A stretch of DNA of 64,000 nucleotides from Calothrix sp. CSU_2_0 (GCA_012034595.1 JAAUPE010000005.1:17477-81476), one strand, 5' to 3'. Positions 27,815 through 37,233 are shown, numbered from the stretch's first letter. Numbers and translations: made by a program. Notes: generated by a model from the sequence alone, not told the origin.

Positions 27815-30114
27815 GTGGCTGATACTGGTTTAGAACAAGAACAACTGGTCGCTACATCTTCATCAAGTGCAGTTGAGATTAGACAACTATTTAAAATTCT
27901 ATATCGCCGTCGCTTTCTCATAGCAGGCATATCTGGTTTGGTAATTTCAGCAGCAGGAGTTTTGGCACTACTTGCCAAGCCAAATTACCAAAGTTCAATG
28001 CAGATGCTAGTTAGCTCTAATATCTATGAAAGTGCGAGTTCGAGCAAAGCTCAAGGTAACGAAGATAGCGAATTTACAGATGCAAATTTAGCAGTAGTAG
28101 ATTACACAGCACAACTACAATTGATGTTGAGTAATCAATTAATTGAAAAAGCAGTAACGACACTACATTCCGAATATCCAAAGATGAAAATTGAGGATAT
28201 CAAAGGAGACAAAAGCAAAAAAGGCAAAAAACCACCTTTGAGTGTAGCTCGTATCGAGTCGGGAAACGGCATCAATCGCATTCCCAGCCAGGTATTTGAA
28301 ATCACATATAAAGATAAAAACCCAATCAAAACCCAACGAGTTTTACAAGCGCTACAAAAAGTTTACCAAGACTACAACATCGAACAGCAAAAACTACGAT
28401 TGTCCAAGGGAATGGCATTTGTTAACAATCGCTTACCCAAAGTCAAAAGCGAAGTTACCCAAGCGGAACGAAATTTAGAAATCTTTCGCAATAAACATAA
28501 AATCCTCGATCCCGAAGCTCAATCAAAAATTTTATTAGAAACCCTCGCAGACACCCAAAAGCAGTTACAAACGACACAGGCACAATTACAAGATGTCCAA
28601 GCTAGATACGCTGCAATTCAGCAAAAACTAGCCGCATCTCCGCGCAGCGCCTTAGTCTCATCGCGATTGAGTCAATCTAGCCGCTACCAAACATTACTGA
28701 ATGAAATCCAGAAAACAGAGTTAGCAATATCACAAGAAAGAATTCGATATACAGACACATCACCAGCAGTCCAGAAACTACTCGAACAGAGGCAAAGTCA
28801 ACTAGTCTTACTGCGGCAAGAAGTGGGGCGATCGCTAAGTGACAAAGTTGGTAAAAAAGCACCTCCAGCAAGTACTTCAGCAATTGATAGCGCAATTAAT
28901 CAAGTCCTCAATCAATCCCTCAATCCATCAACTAACAGCAGCGAATCCTTACTAGGAGAAGGACAACTAGCAGGGGTTGACCTGAAACTAGTAGAAGAGT
29001 TGATTCAGGTACAAACCACCGCATTAGGATTAGTCGCAAATCAACAAAGTCTAGCAGAGTCAGAAAAGCGACTGCGAACAGAACTTAGCCGATATCCTAG
29101 CTTAATAGCCGAATACAACCGCTTGCTACCCGAAGTTCAAACCAGCCGCAAAACCCTCGAACAACTGATGCAAGCGCAGCAATCCTTAGGTCTAAAAATC
29201 GCCCAAGGAGGGTTTGATTGGCAAGTCATCGAAGCACCCGAAAAAGGAACCTACATCGGTAGTGGTCGGATGATGTTACTCGGTGGTGGTCTGATTCTCG
29301 GACCAATTATAGGTATCGTCCTTGCCCTAATCTTAGAATTACTCAACGACAAGGTTTACATACCATACGAACTACAGCGCATTACCAATCTGCGTTTGCT
29401 AGGGATAGTACCCAAACTACTCCCCGCAAACAAACGTAAACGTCTAGCAGTACCAACATTCAACCATAGAAATAGCAGAACTCTAGTAGTAGATTCGCCA
29501 GTCGTGGTGGCATCATTACCATCCCACGAAACCATCGACATGGCATATCAGAACATCCAAATACTCAACTCACCCCTACCCTACAAATCGTTGATGGTGA
29601 CATCAGCACAAGCTGGAGAAGGCAAATCAACCGTAGCCTTAGGATTAGCAGTTAGTGCAGCGCGAATGCACCACCGAGTTTTGATTGTCGATGCTAATCT
29701 CCGTAACCCCAGCCTGCACGCAAGCCTTGATTTGTCAAACGATTGGGGTTTATCGCTCCTCCTCGTTGACGAAGCAAACCCACCATTAAAGAGTACATCC
29801 AGCCAGTCCACCCTGCGATCGATGTTCTCACAGCTGGACCATATCCCGAAGATGCAGTTAAATTATTAAGCTCCCGGCAAATGAAAGAACTGCTAGAGTA
29901 CTTCGAGCAGGTTTACGACCTAGTTTTAGTCGATGCTCCATCAATTCTCGATACCGTCGATGCCAGAATTTTAGCGACATTGTGTAATGCGATCGTCTTA
30001 GTGTCACGGATGGGGCAGATTACCCGCACGGAAGTGGTGGAAGCTAAAGAGATTTTGGAGAAGTTGAATTTAGTTGGTATTATTGCCAATCAACCTAAAA
30101 AAGCTAATCGTTAA
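27815..30114 (+). pseudogene. Wzc/GumC-type chain-length regulator with BY-kinase domain, one -1 frameshift
   Basis: An inner-membrane polysaccharide co-polymerase fused to a bacterial tyrosine-kinase ATPase. From GTG 27815 (AAGGGG seven bases upstream) the Wzz domain has TM1 near residues 35-55 (FLIAGISGLVISAAGVLALL), long coiled coils (KQLQTTQAQLQDVQARYAAIQ region) and TM2 near 490 (GGGLILGPIIGIVLALILEL). The kinase domain has Walker A' AQAGEGKSTVALG and VLIVDANLRNP. Near the A3 at 29788-29790 the frame is lost; one extra base restores KEYIQPVHPAIDVLTAGPYP and the Walker B segment VYDLVLVDAPSILD, ending at 30114. The tail has no tyrosine cluster. Reconstructed length is about 766 residues. 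It would set polymer length for this locus. Confidence 0.85.
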
Positions 30115-30148
30115 TTGCGATCGCACTTTTTTCCTCAAATCCCCTCCC

Positions 30149-30210
30149 TAAATCCCCGACTTTTCCTCAAATCACCTCCCCTAAATCACTTTTAAAATGT
30201 CGGGGATTTA
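30149..30210. repeat. REP-like inverted repeat next to the RAYT gene
   Basis: TAAATCCCCGAC (30149-30160) is the exact reverse complement of GTCGGGGATTTA (30199-30210), enclosing C-rich copies of TCAAATC(A/C)CCTCCC. It lies 56 bp upstream of a REP-associated tyrosine transposase, and a second ATCCCCGA...TCGGGGAT hairpin occurs at 31998. Such elements are typical RAYT substrates. Confidence 0.6.
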
Positions 30211-30265
30211 ATAAAAAGAGGGTTTTTTGGGAACACTATAAGTATCAACTAAGGTGATGCTTATT

Positions 30266-30853
30266 ATGCCGAAAAGAAGAATTTCCTTACAAGCTGGCAA
30301 CTTTTACCACATCTATAACCGGGGGAATGCCAGACAAGATATTTTCTTTGAGCATGAAAACTATGTTTATTTCCTCAGGTTGGTGAAGTTACATCTCATT
30401 GCCAAGGGAGTAGATGTTGTTGCCTATTGTTTGATGCCAAATCATTACCATTTCTTGGTTTATCTGAGAGATGAAACCCTCTCGGATGCGATGAAATTAC
30501 TTTCGCTTGCCTATACAAAAGCGATAAATAAGCGCTTTAAGCGTTGCGGGGTGTTATTTCAGGGACGATTTAATAGTATTCATGTTGCTGATACAAACTA
30601 TTTATTTCATCTTTTGCACTACATTCATTTCAATCCGGTGAAAGCTGGTTTAGTACGGCAACCGGGGGAATGGGAATTTTCTAGCTATTTGGAATATGCG
30701 GGGTTACGGGCAGGAAAGATACCAAAGGTAGAGTATATTAAATCACAGATTAATGGGGAATGCGATCGCACTTTTTTGTTGGCTGATTTCTTGGATGGCG
30801 ATTTACCGACTGATACGGAGTTCAAAGAATTGTTGTTCGATGATGATGAGTGA
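30266..30853 (+). CDS. REP-associated tyrosine transposase (RAYT, Y1_Tnp)
   Basis: A ~195-residue single-strand DNA transposase of the IS200/IS605-related Y1 family. The HUH metal motif appears as MPNHYHFLVYL; the catalytic-helix region follows in LFQGRFNSIHVADTNYLFHLLHYIHFNPVKAGL, and GNFYHIYNRGNARQDIF is the usual N-terminus. The start is placed at ATG 30266 (AAGGTG 10 bases upstream); ATG 30257 is also in frame. These enzymes handle REP hairpins rather than flanking inverted repeats, and an inverted repeat of that kind precedes the gene. Appears intact. Confidence 0.92.
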   Translation: MPKRRISLQAGNFYHIYNRGNARQDIFFEHENYVYFLRLVKLHLIAKGVDVVAYCLMPNHYHFLVYLRDETLSDAMKLLSLAYTKAINKRFKRCGVLFQGRFNSIHVADTNYLFHLLHYIHFNPVKAGLVRQPGEWEFSSYLEYAGLRAGKIPKVEYIKSQINGECDRTFLLADFLDGDLPTDTEFKELLFDDDE

Positions 30854-30919
30854 GTTTTTCAGGAAAACGCTGTAAAGTAACTGTATAAAAAATAAATTTG
30901 AAACAGTATTTTTACAGCT

Positions 30920-32266
30920 ATGCCGCAGGATATCCCCAACAATAAAAACTTCCGAGGCTGGAACTTTAAAGGTCAAGACCTGACGGGTGCTGATTTTAGT
31001 GGTGCGGATATTCGAGGCGCAAATTTTACTAACGCTAACCTGACGGGAGCGAATTTTAGCAACGCCAAAGCCGGATTGCAAAAACGGTGGGTGTTTGGGT
31101 TAATGGTGGTTGTGTTGCTGTTGGTCGGATTATCGGGATATTTATCAGCTTTTAATGGCTATTTGATATCGCTTATATTCAGTCCCGAAGTTAACAATCG
31201 AATCATAGGCTGGGTTGGTCTAATTACAGTATTTGTTTTCATTGTTGTCACAATTCGCCAAGGAATTTCGATCGCTTTTGGATTTGCGATCGCAACCGTA
31301 GCCGTAGCCGGAGCCGTAACCGGAGCCGTAGCCGCAGCCGCAGCCGTAGCCGCAGCCGCAGCCTTCGCCGTAGCCGCTATAATCACCTTATTGAATGCAT
31401 ATATTACTTGGCAAGCAATGAAAGGCAACCCAAAACAAGCTCCCATCCGCAATTTTGCCGTAGCCTTTGCAGCCATTGGTGGCACGAGCTTTCGCGGAGC
31501 AAATCTCACCGATGCCAACTTCATGGGTGCAACCCTCAAAAATGCCGATTTCCGTCGATCGAACCTAACCCGTACCTGCTTTAAAAATACGCAAAAACTA
31601 GATTTAGCCCGTCCTGGTGAGAGTTATTTAAAAAATCTAGATTTACAAAAATTGCTCGTCGGTATTATCGATACTAAAAAGACTAAAAACCCAAATAAAA
31701 ATCAAAATAAAGGCATAAATAAAAATTACGATCGCCAAAATTTACGCGGTATCAACCTCCAAAACGCCAACCTCCAAGACTTCAGCTTTATTGCTGCCGA
31801 TTTGAGCGAAGCAAATTTACAAGATGCTGATTTATCCCGCGCCAAATTAGTCCAAACCCAACTCGATCGCACAGATTTGACTGGTGCAACCCTCACGGGA
31901 GCATATATCGAAGCTTTGGGTTTGACTGCGGACACCAAACTCGATGGGGTACGGTGCGATTTGGTGCATTGGATGACTGGCAGAAAACTAAGCGATGATA
32001 TCCCCGACTTTTCGGGGATATGCAAAATTGGAATCCAACATTATATTGCAGACTACTTTTTCAGTGACTCTTCCAAAGATTTAAGTTGCTGTGCCCAATC
32101 TTTACCAACTTGGATACTGACATCAGAACCGAGGTTTCCCGTACTTTCGACTCGAACTTCACCGAAGCCGATCGCATCACGAATAATTTCGGCGCTACTA
32201 TTATCACCTTGTTGGGCGACAACATGGGTCATTTGTAATGGTTCACCCGAATGTTTGGCAATGTAA
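30920..32266 (+). CDS. Pentapeptide-repeat membrane protein with abnormal C-terminus
   Basis: The N-terminus has pentapeptide repeats (NFKGQDLTGADFSGADIRGA), two or more membrane helices (WVFGLMVVVLLLVGLSGYL; IIGWVGLITVFVFIVVTI), a third very alanine-rich segment encoded by GCCGTA/GCCGCA hexamers (31299-31377), and then more repeats (FRGANLTDANFMGATLKNAD; LRGINLQNANLQDFSFIAAD). The quadrilateral beta-helix should end near VRCDLVHWMTGRKL (about 31990). After that the frame runs through a REP-like hairpin (31998-32021) and then 214 bases antisense to the LCP gene, giving an unconserved-looking tail. The natural end has probably been lost. Function unknown; the family is common in cyanobacterial membranes. 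Confidence 0.75.
   Translation: MPQDIPNNKNFRGWNFKGQDLTGADFSGADIRGANFTNANLTGANFSNAKAGLQKRWVFGLMVVVLLLVGLSGYLSAFNGYLISLIFSPEVNNRIIGWVGLITVFVFIVVTIRQGISIAFGFAIATVAVAGAVTGAVAAAAAVAAAAAFAVAAIITLLNAYITWQAMKGNPKQAPIRNFAVAFAAIGGTSFRGANLTDANFMGATLKNADFRRSNLTRTCFKNTQKLDLARPGESYLKNLDLQKLLVGIIDTKKTKNPNKNQNKGINKNYDRQNLRGINLQNANLQDFSFIAADLSEANLQDADLSRAKLVQTQLDRTDLTGATLTGAYIEALGLTADTKLDGVRCDLVHWMTGRKLSDDIPDFSGICKIGIQHYIADYFFSDSSKDLSCCAQSLPTWILTSEPRFPVLSTRTSPKPIASRIISALLLSPCWATTWVICNGSPECLAM
31998..32021. repeat. REP-like hairpin within the 3' part of the pentapeptide gene
   Basis: ATATCCCCGA and TCGGGGATAT form a perfect 10-bp stem with a 4-nt loop, sharing the ATCCCCGA core with the inverted repeat upstream of the RAYT gene. 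It sits where the pentapeptide protein loses its expected sequence. Confidence 0.6.
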
Positions 32267-33480
32267 ACGTTACGATAACCAGCCTTTTCTAAGGTTCTGA
32301 TTAAGGGTTGAAGATTGGTTTTTTCATCACCAGTGCTATCTTGAACGGCAATACGTAGGGAAGTACTTTCTTGGTTATTTGCCTGAGCATTTGTTTGAGA
32401 ATTTGTTTGTAAGTTAAAATGCTGTGCCATTGTTTTGGCAATGCGGTTTTTGTTGGGTATCCAATAACTCGCATCAAATTCATTCTTCTCGCTAAATCTA
32501 CCGGGAACCATTAATTGGAGGATGTTTGAGCGGTTGGTACGTGCCCCATATCCAGCTAATGCTAATAATTCTTCGACTGTAAGGTTGGTATCAATATGTT
32601 CTTTAACGACATTTAATATATCTGGTAAGCGCGTTAGAGTTGCGGGGTTAAGAGTTTGATCCATTAATGCCCGCATGACCATTTGTTGACGCTGAATGCG
32701 ACCAATATCACCATTTTCATCATGACGATAGCGTAACAGTTGCAAAGCTTTGTTACCGTCGAGATGTTGCTGACCCTTTTTCAGGTTAATGTAAAGATGT
32801 TGGGAATCATCTTGATATTTTAAGTCTTTGGGAACGTAAACGTTGACCCCTCCCAATGCGTCGATGAGTTTGCCAACACCTAAGACGTTGATGCGAATGT
32901 AGCGGTCAATTCCCACACCATCCAGCAAATTGCTAACTGTTTTAGCTGTTAAAGCTGGTCCACCATGAACATTAGCAGAGTTAATCTTTTTCACCCCATG
33001 TCCTTCGACTTCAACGCGGGAATCGCGGGGAATCGACAACATTTTTAAATTTTTCTTTTCCGGATCGAACCGAATTAGTAGCATGACATCGGCAAGACCA
33101 TCGAAGGAATTGACTTGAGGGAGGTAGCGGAGACCTTTTACTTCGGCGGGGGGATTTTGGACATCGGGAGGAAGTACACTCATCCCCATGACCAGGATGT
33201 TGACGGGACGGGTTAATTCAGAAAAGCGTAACCCACTTCCAGATATGCGATCGCCATCAAAAACTGCCGCTTCAGAAGGACTGAGGTTTGCTTGCATCAG
33301 TGGAGTGCTGCTCAAAGAAACAGCCAGAAGTGCCCCTGCTGTTGCTGATACCATTGCAATACCGCTCATTCCCACCCAAAACCACAGCCAACGACCTGAT
33401 TTAGTGGCGATTTTTTTGTCATTTGGGGTTGAAGTGTCGCTTGAATGATTTTCTTCTGCCGAAGTTCTTTGAATGGTCAC
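32053..33480 (-). CDS. LytR-CpsA-Psr (LCP) family glycopolymer ligase
   Basis: A ~475-residue inner-membrane enzyme that joins lipid-linked glycans to the wall or another acceptor. One TM helix lies near residues 35-58 (FWVGMSGIAMVSATAGALLAV). The LCP core shows DVMLLIRFDPEKKNLKMLSIPRDSRVE, LDGVGIDRYIRINVLG, and the paired Arg/Asp motif LQLLRYRHDENGDIGRIQRQQ. A C-terminal LytR_C domain follows (LRIAVQDSTG...AGYRNVYIAKHSG). The start is set at GTG 33480, with GAGGAAG upstream; GTG 33492 is in frame. It is close to the polysaccharide locus and could attach its product. Confidence 0.92.
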   Translation of the reverse strand: MTIQRTSAEENHSSDTSTPNDKKIATKSGRWLWFWVGMSGIAMVSATAGALLAVSLSSTPLMQANLSPSEAAVFDGDRISGSGLRFSELTRPVNILVMGMSVLPPDVQNPPAEVKGLRYLPQVNSFDGLADVMLLIRFDPEKKNLKMLSIPRDSRVEVEGHGVKKINSANVHGGPALTAKTVSNLLDGVGIDRYIRINVLGVGKLIDALGGVNVYVPKDLKYQDDSQHLYINLKKGQQHLDGNKALQLLRYRHDENGDIGRIQRQQMVMRALMDQTLNPATLTRLPDILNVVKEHIDTNLTVEELLALAGYGARTNRSNILQLMVPGRFSEKNEFDASYWIPNKNRIAKTMAQHFNLQTNSQTNAQANNQESTSLRIAVQDSTGDEKTNLQPLIRTLEKAGYRNVYIAKHSGEPLQMTHVVAQQGDNSSAEIIRDAIGFGEVRVESTGNLGSDVSIQVGKDWAQQLKSLEESLKK

Positions 33481-33778
33481 TGACTTCCTCACACTTTGGA
33501 ATAAATAGTACTCGCCGAGTTTGATTTGAACACCCAGATGTTTTGTGTAACAATAACTAATTTTTAGATTATTAATGCTAAATTTTCTACTTTAGTGCTA
33601 ACCAAAATACTTATAACAGTATTTCTCCTATTTTTTCTGTTCTTTGTTCAGCAAATCCGGAGATGTTTCCTTGCAGTATGGCAAGATTTTATTCAATTTG
33701 CATCGACTTTATCAGCATATACTGAGACAAAATTGGGTAAATAAGTGTAAACACTGAAGTATATAACGTGTTTATTAA

Positions 33779-34225
33779 TTAAGAAGTATATTTACGTATT
33801 ACCCGTTCGGCAAAGCGGCTGAATCCAGGCAAACGTTGTTTTTTACCTCGGACAGCATTAAGAATTAACCAAACGCTGACTAGAAAGTACCCCGAAGTCA
33901 GAAAGGTATTAAGAATTTGTAGACGCAACGTCAAAAAATCTGAGGTTTGCTCTGCCCCGGTTGCGAGCATCAGGTATCCGAGTATCCAAGCGAGCGCTAG
34001 GGTTATAGACAGCCGACTTGTCATTAGTTGTTCCCGTGTTCCCTGACGGGTATATAAAGTCCATAGTGAAGGGAAAAAACCGACGACGGGAATCATATAC
34101 AGGATTAATTGTAAAGTGGATGTGTTGTCCCTGTTTTTAGGGGCTTGGGTAATTAACTTTTCAGCAATTGAGTCTTGGTTATCTTGATTTAGGTCGAAAT
34201 TTTCAGGCATTTTTGGATTTTTCAT
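33779..34225 (-). CDS. Hypothetical membrane protein, three helices
   Basis: A 148-residue protein with a hydrophilic N-tail (about 40 residues) and three predicted membrane segments: LQLILYMIPVVGFFPSLWTL, ITLALAWILGYLMLATGA and TSGYFLVSVWLILNAV, ending in a basic tail. No named domain recognised, though the layout recalls small conserved cyanobacterial membrane proteins. It lies upstream of the LCP gene on the same strand, 286 bp apart, so a functional link to cell-envelope work is possible but unproven. Confidence 0.65.
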   Translation of the reverse strand: MKNPKMPENFDLNQDNQDSIAEKLITQAPKNRDNTSTLQLILYMIPVVGFFPSLWTLYTRQGTREQLMTSRLSITLALAWILGYLMLATGAEQTSDFLTLRLQILNTFLTSGYFLVSVWLILNAVRGKKQRLPGFSRFAERVIRKYTS

Positions 34226-34245
34226 GTTTTTTTGTTAGCTGAAAC

Positions 34246-34455
34246 TTAAAAATTGCCTCTCACTTCCGCTTCGCTGTAAGTGATGAGATGTACTTGCGCG
34301 TCTACCCATAGGGTATTTTTAGTGAGGCGAGAGAGGATAATTTTAATGTTTTGTGGCATAACCATAACAATTAAAATTGTTATCGAGCAATAAGCAAAAT
34401 ATTCTATAATTTCAACAGGTGCGGCAGGACATTCCGTATCTTTAATAAAGCTCAT
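34246..34455 (-). CDS. Possible small membrane protein (uncertain)
   Basis: A 69-codon frame with one hydrophobic stretch (IIEYFAYCSITILIVMVMP). AGGAGG lies only two bases before the ATG, closer than usual, and the last residues come from a repeat-like GCTTCGCTG segment. No family is recognised. It may be a chance frame in the divergent spacer between the membrane protein at 33.8 kb and the AI-2E permease. Confidence 0.25.
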   Translation of the reverse strand: MSFIKDTECPAAPVEIIEYFAYCSITILIVMVMPQNIKIILSRLTKNTLWVDAQVHLITYSEAEVRGNF

Positions 34456-34522
34456 CGCCTCCTAAGCAATAGCTGGATTGGGTGAGAAGCCTACACCATA
34501 CCTTAATCGGTCGGTGTGGGAG

Positions 34523-35743
34523 ATGTCACTTGTATCCCGTAATCGGCAGATGCAGACACGCAAGCTCCTCGACTGGTGGCAAAAACTAACACCGTTAGCG
34601 CGATTTCTCGCGATCGCGCTGTTAGCTCCCTTGCTCGTTTTAAATGGATGGGCGATTTCGGCAATTTTTGATTATTTCCACTCATTGATTGTCATTTTAG
34701 TTGGAGCATCAGTGCTAGCGTTTCTGCTTAACTATCCTGTAAGTTGGATGGAACGGCACGGTGCTAAACGCGAACCAGTAGCCATACTAGTGTTTTTACT
34801 AGCTTTGTCCATTCTATTGGCATTAGGTGTAACACTGTTTCCCCTGGCACTGACACAAGCACAACAATTAGTAGCACGGATTCCCGAATTGATCGATTCT
34901 GGGCGATCGCAATTGATGATCTTAAACGAAAAAGCTGATACTTTTGGGTTACCCATTAACCTGGATGCTTTGCTGGTTCAAATTAACGATCGCGTCAAAG
35001 GTCAATTGCAGGCTATAGCGGGACAAGTCCTAAATTTAGCTGTAATCACTGTTACTAGTTTGTTAGATATTCTGCTCACTATGGTGCTAACTTTTTACTT
35101 GTTGCAGCATGGTGATGAACTTTGGCAAAGTATTGTTGATTGGCTACCGACGAAATTTCGCGAACCGTTCTCACAGACGCTTCGCATGAGTTTTCAAAAT
35201 TTCTTCATCACCCAGCTAATTATTTCCACCTGCATGGCTTCGGCTTTGATTCCGACGTTTTTATGGCTGAAGGTGCCGTTTGGGCTGTTATTTGGCTTGA
35301 CGATAGGGCTGATGGCACTTATTCCCTATGGTGGTTCGGTGGGTATTGCGATGACAACATCGTTGGTAGCACTGCAAGATTTCTCGATGGGGGGAAGGGT
35401 TCTAATTGCAGCTGTAATTGTTCAACAAATTCTCGAAAACTTGATTGCACCCCGGATTTTGGGTAGTTTTACAGGTTTAAATCCGGTTTGGCTGCTAATT
35501 TCGGTTCTAACTGGAGCGAGAATTGGCGGGCTTTTGGGGGTCATTTTGGCTGTTCCCACTGCTGTGGTGATCAAAACTGCCTTAAGTGCCCTAAGAGGGG
35601 CTTCTGGTGGCGAAGTAGATGCAAGTGAGAGTGTTGTGATATCGGAGGTAGCTGCACCTGGTAGCGATGAATCACCACCTGCTCAAATCCCAAATCCTCA
35701 AGTTAATCCTTCTACGACTGGACTTCCGCAATTGAACCCATAA
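34523..35743 (+). CDS. AI-2E family transporter (PerM/TqsA-like permease)
   Basis: A ~406-residue polytopic membrane protein. Helices near the N-terminus (FLAIALLAPLLVLNGWAISAI; SLIVILVGASVLAFLLNYPV) are followed by the family's amphipathic middle domain (TQAQQLVARIPELIDSGRSQL) and a helix bundle with LTIGLMALIPYGGSVGIAM and QQILENLIAPRILGSFTGLNPVWLLIS, the strongest family signature. Start is uncertain: ATG 34523 (MSLVSRNRQMQTRK), ATG 34547 or TTG 34478. Substrate unknown; only some members export AI-2. The 3' end overlaps the convergent serpin gene by 32 bp. Confidence 0.9.
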   Translation: MSLVSRNRQMQTRKLLDWWQKLTPLARFLAIALLAPLLVLNGWAISAIFDYFHSLIVILVGASVLAFLLNYPVSWMERHGAKREPVAILVFLLALSILLALGVTLFPLALTQAQQLVARIPELIDSGRSQLMILNEKADTFGLPINLDALLVQINDRVKGQLQAIAGQVLNLAVITVTSLLDILLTMVLTFYLLQHGDELWQSIVDWLPTKFREPFSQTLRMSFQNFFITQLIISTCMASALIPTFLWLKVPFGLLFGLTIGLMALIPYGGSVGIAMTTSLVALQDFSMGGRVLIAAVIVQQILENLIAPRILGSFTGLNPVWLLISVLTGARIGGLLGVILAVPTAVVIKTALSALRGASGGEVDASESVVISEVAAPGSDESPPAQIPNPQVNPSTTGLPQLNP

Positions 35744-37043
35744 ATAAAATGCTGCCTGTTTGATTGTCGCGAATACAAGCAAAAAATGGGCGATCGACTA
35801 TCATTTCAAATGGTTTAATTGTTGGTTCAAATGCGGATGTCAATACCATTTCGACGGAAGTGGCTGCTGCTGCTTCCGTTCCTTCTTCATTAACTTCTAC
35901 GAAGGTTTTATGCTTTATCTGGCTGATGGCAAAGTTTTTACCCATCCCGGAAAAGTCAGCTTTATTACTAAATGCTTCACCCATACCCAAGGCTTTTAAG
36001 GTATCGTTCAATGTTAGCTCATAATCCATTTGGAAACGGGGTAAGCGAATCGAACCTTGACGTTTACTAAATTGTGTCATCCATTTGTCCCAATTTTCGG
36101 CGGTTAATGTTGGGTAAAATGTGGTCAAGTTAGAATTTTTTGATGGTAGAAATACATAAAGGCTAATTCTGCCATTTTTCCCATAGGGTAAGCTAACTGC
36201 CTGAAAGTTTGGGTTTTCTAAGTACTTGTAATCGCCATTTTGCGACATCATCGGATGTGGTTTTTCCTGACCTGATGCCGTAAAAAAGGGGTATTCTTTT
36301 GTCAGACTTTTGTCAAATTGCTCCGTCCAATTACCTTTAAAGTAGATGGCGTTAATTAGGAGTAAAACTTGGTCGGGACTGAGTTGTTGGACTATTTTAT
36401 CAATTTTACCATTGGTATTTTCTTTGACCCAACTATTAATGATATTGGGTGCGGTGGCATCATTGAAATTTAAATTTGTGACTTTGGCTTGATAAAATTC
36501 ACGATTTCGCTGGAGAAAATCGGGATTAAATGTAGTATCTTGATTTGCCCAGAGGGAATTTGCGATCGCGAGTCGTACTTGAGGATCGGGATTTTCCAGA
36601 AGTCCTTTTAAAGCTGCATTCGCGGAGTTAATTTGTTGCAGGCTTAATCCCTGTAATTCTAGCGTATGTGCGATCGCTTGTTGTGTCGAACCATTCGCAC
36701 CGTTATAAGTCATGGCTAGAGCCATTGTCACACTTGATGGCGAAACAAATACATTGGTATGACTATCTTTTTTCAAAATCTCTGAAAAAAGCTTGAAAGC
36801 AAACTTAGTATTTGCATTAACAACTTTTGGATCGGGTTTTGCGGTTGAATTGGACATGGGGGATTCGGTACGAGGTTGACGCGACTCAGCTACAGCCCTA
36901 TTATCACCATTAATTGCCGCCGAACATCCAAACATCCCCATCAGAACTACACCTGCTGCTGCAAGTGCGTATCTTCTCCCCAAACGTACACCATAACGTC
37001 GTTGTAAAAAAATTTCGCGAGCATTAGTCTTGTTTTGTTTCAT
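35712..37043 (-). CDS. Serpin (serine protease inhibitor), lipoprotein
   Basis: A 443-residue inhibitor that traps proteases by loop insertion. The N-terminus has an Arg-rich start, a hydrophobic stretch and a lipobox LMGMFGC (Cys about 39), predicting a lipid-anchored envelope protein. The serpin body has FVSPSSVTMALAMTYNGA, VTNLNFNDATAPNIINSWV, LLINAIYFKGNWTEQFD and VDRPFFACIRDNQTGSILFMG. The reactive loop hinge is EEGTEAAAATSVE, with the small Ala residues needed for insertion, so it should be inhibitory. By hinge numbering P1 is Thr in MVLT-S, suggesting an elastase-like target. Intact. Confidence 0.95.
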   Translation of the reverse strand: MKQNKTNAREIFLQRRYGVRLGRRYALAAAGVVLMGMFGCSAAINGDNRAVAESRQPRTESPMSNSTAKPDPKVVNANTKFAFKLFSEILKKDSHTNVFVSPSSVTMALAMTYNGANGSTQQAIAHTLELQGLSLQQINSANAALKGLLENPDPQVRLAIANSLWANQDTTFNPDFLQRNREFYQAKVTNLNFNDATAPNIINSWVKENTNGKIDKIVQQLSPDQVLLLINAIYFKGNWTEQFDKSLTKEYPFFTASGQEKPHPMMSQNGDYKYLENPNFQAVSLPYGKNGRISLYVFLPSKNSNLTTFYPTLTAENWDKWMTQFSKRQGSIRLPRFQMDYELTLNDTLKALGMGEAFSNKADFSGMGKNFAISQIKHKTFVEVNEEGTEAAAATSVEMVLTSAFEPTIKPFEMIVDRPFFACIRDNQTGSILFMGSIAEVQS

Positions 37044-37233
37044 CCTCTCACCCTTATTTTCACCCTTTGGCTATCTTTCGCAAAGTACATCAGTCTGCAT
37101 AACGGGAATTATTCTCGGAAGCGACTCACCGTCTTTGCTTCTGACTATGACATCCAAAGTAGCTTTGTGATTAGGTGGTTACAGTTTTAGCAACGGTTCT
37201 TTTAATCTTTCTGCAACAAATATTTGAGGGTTA

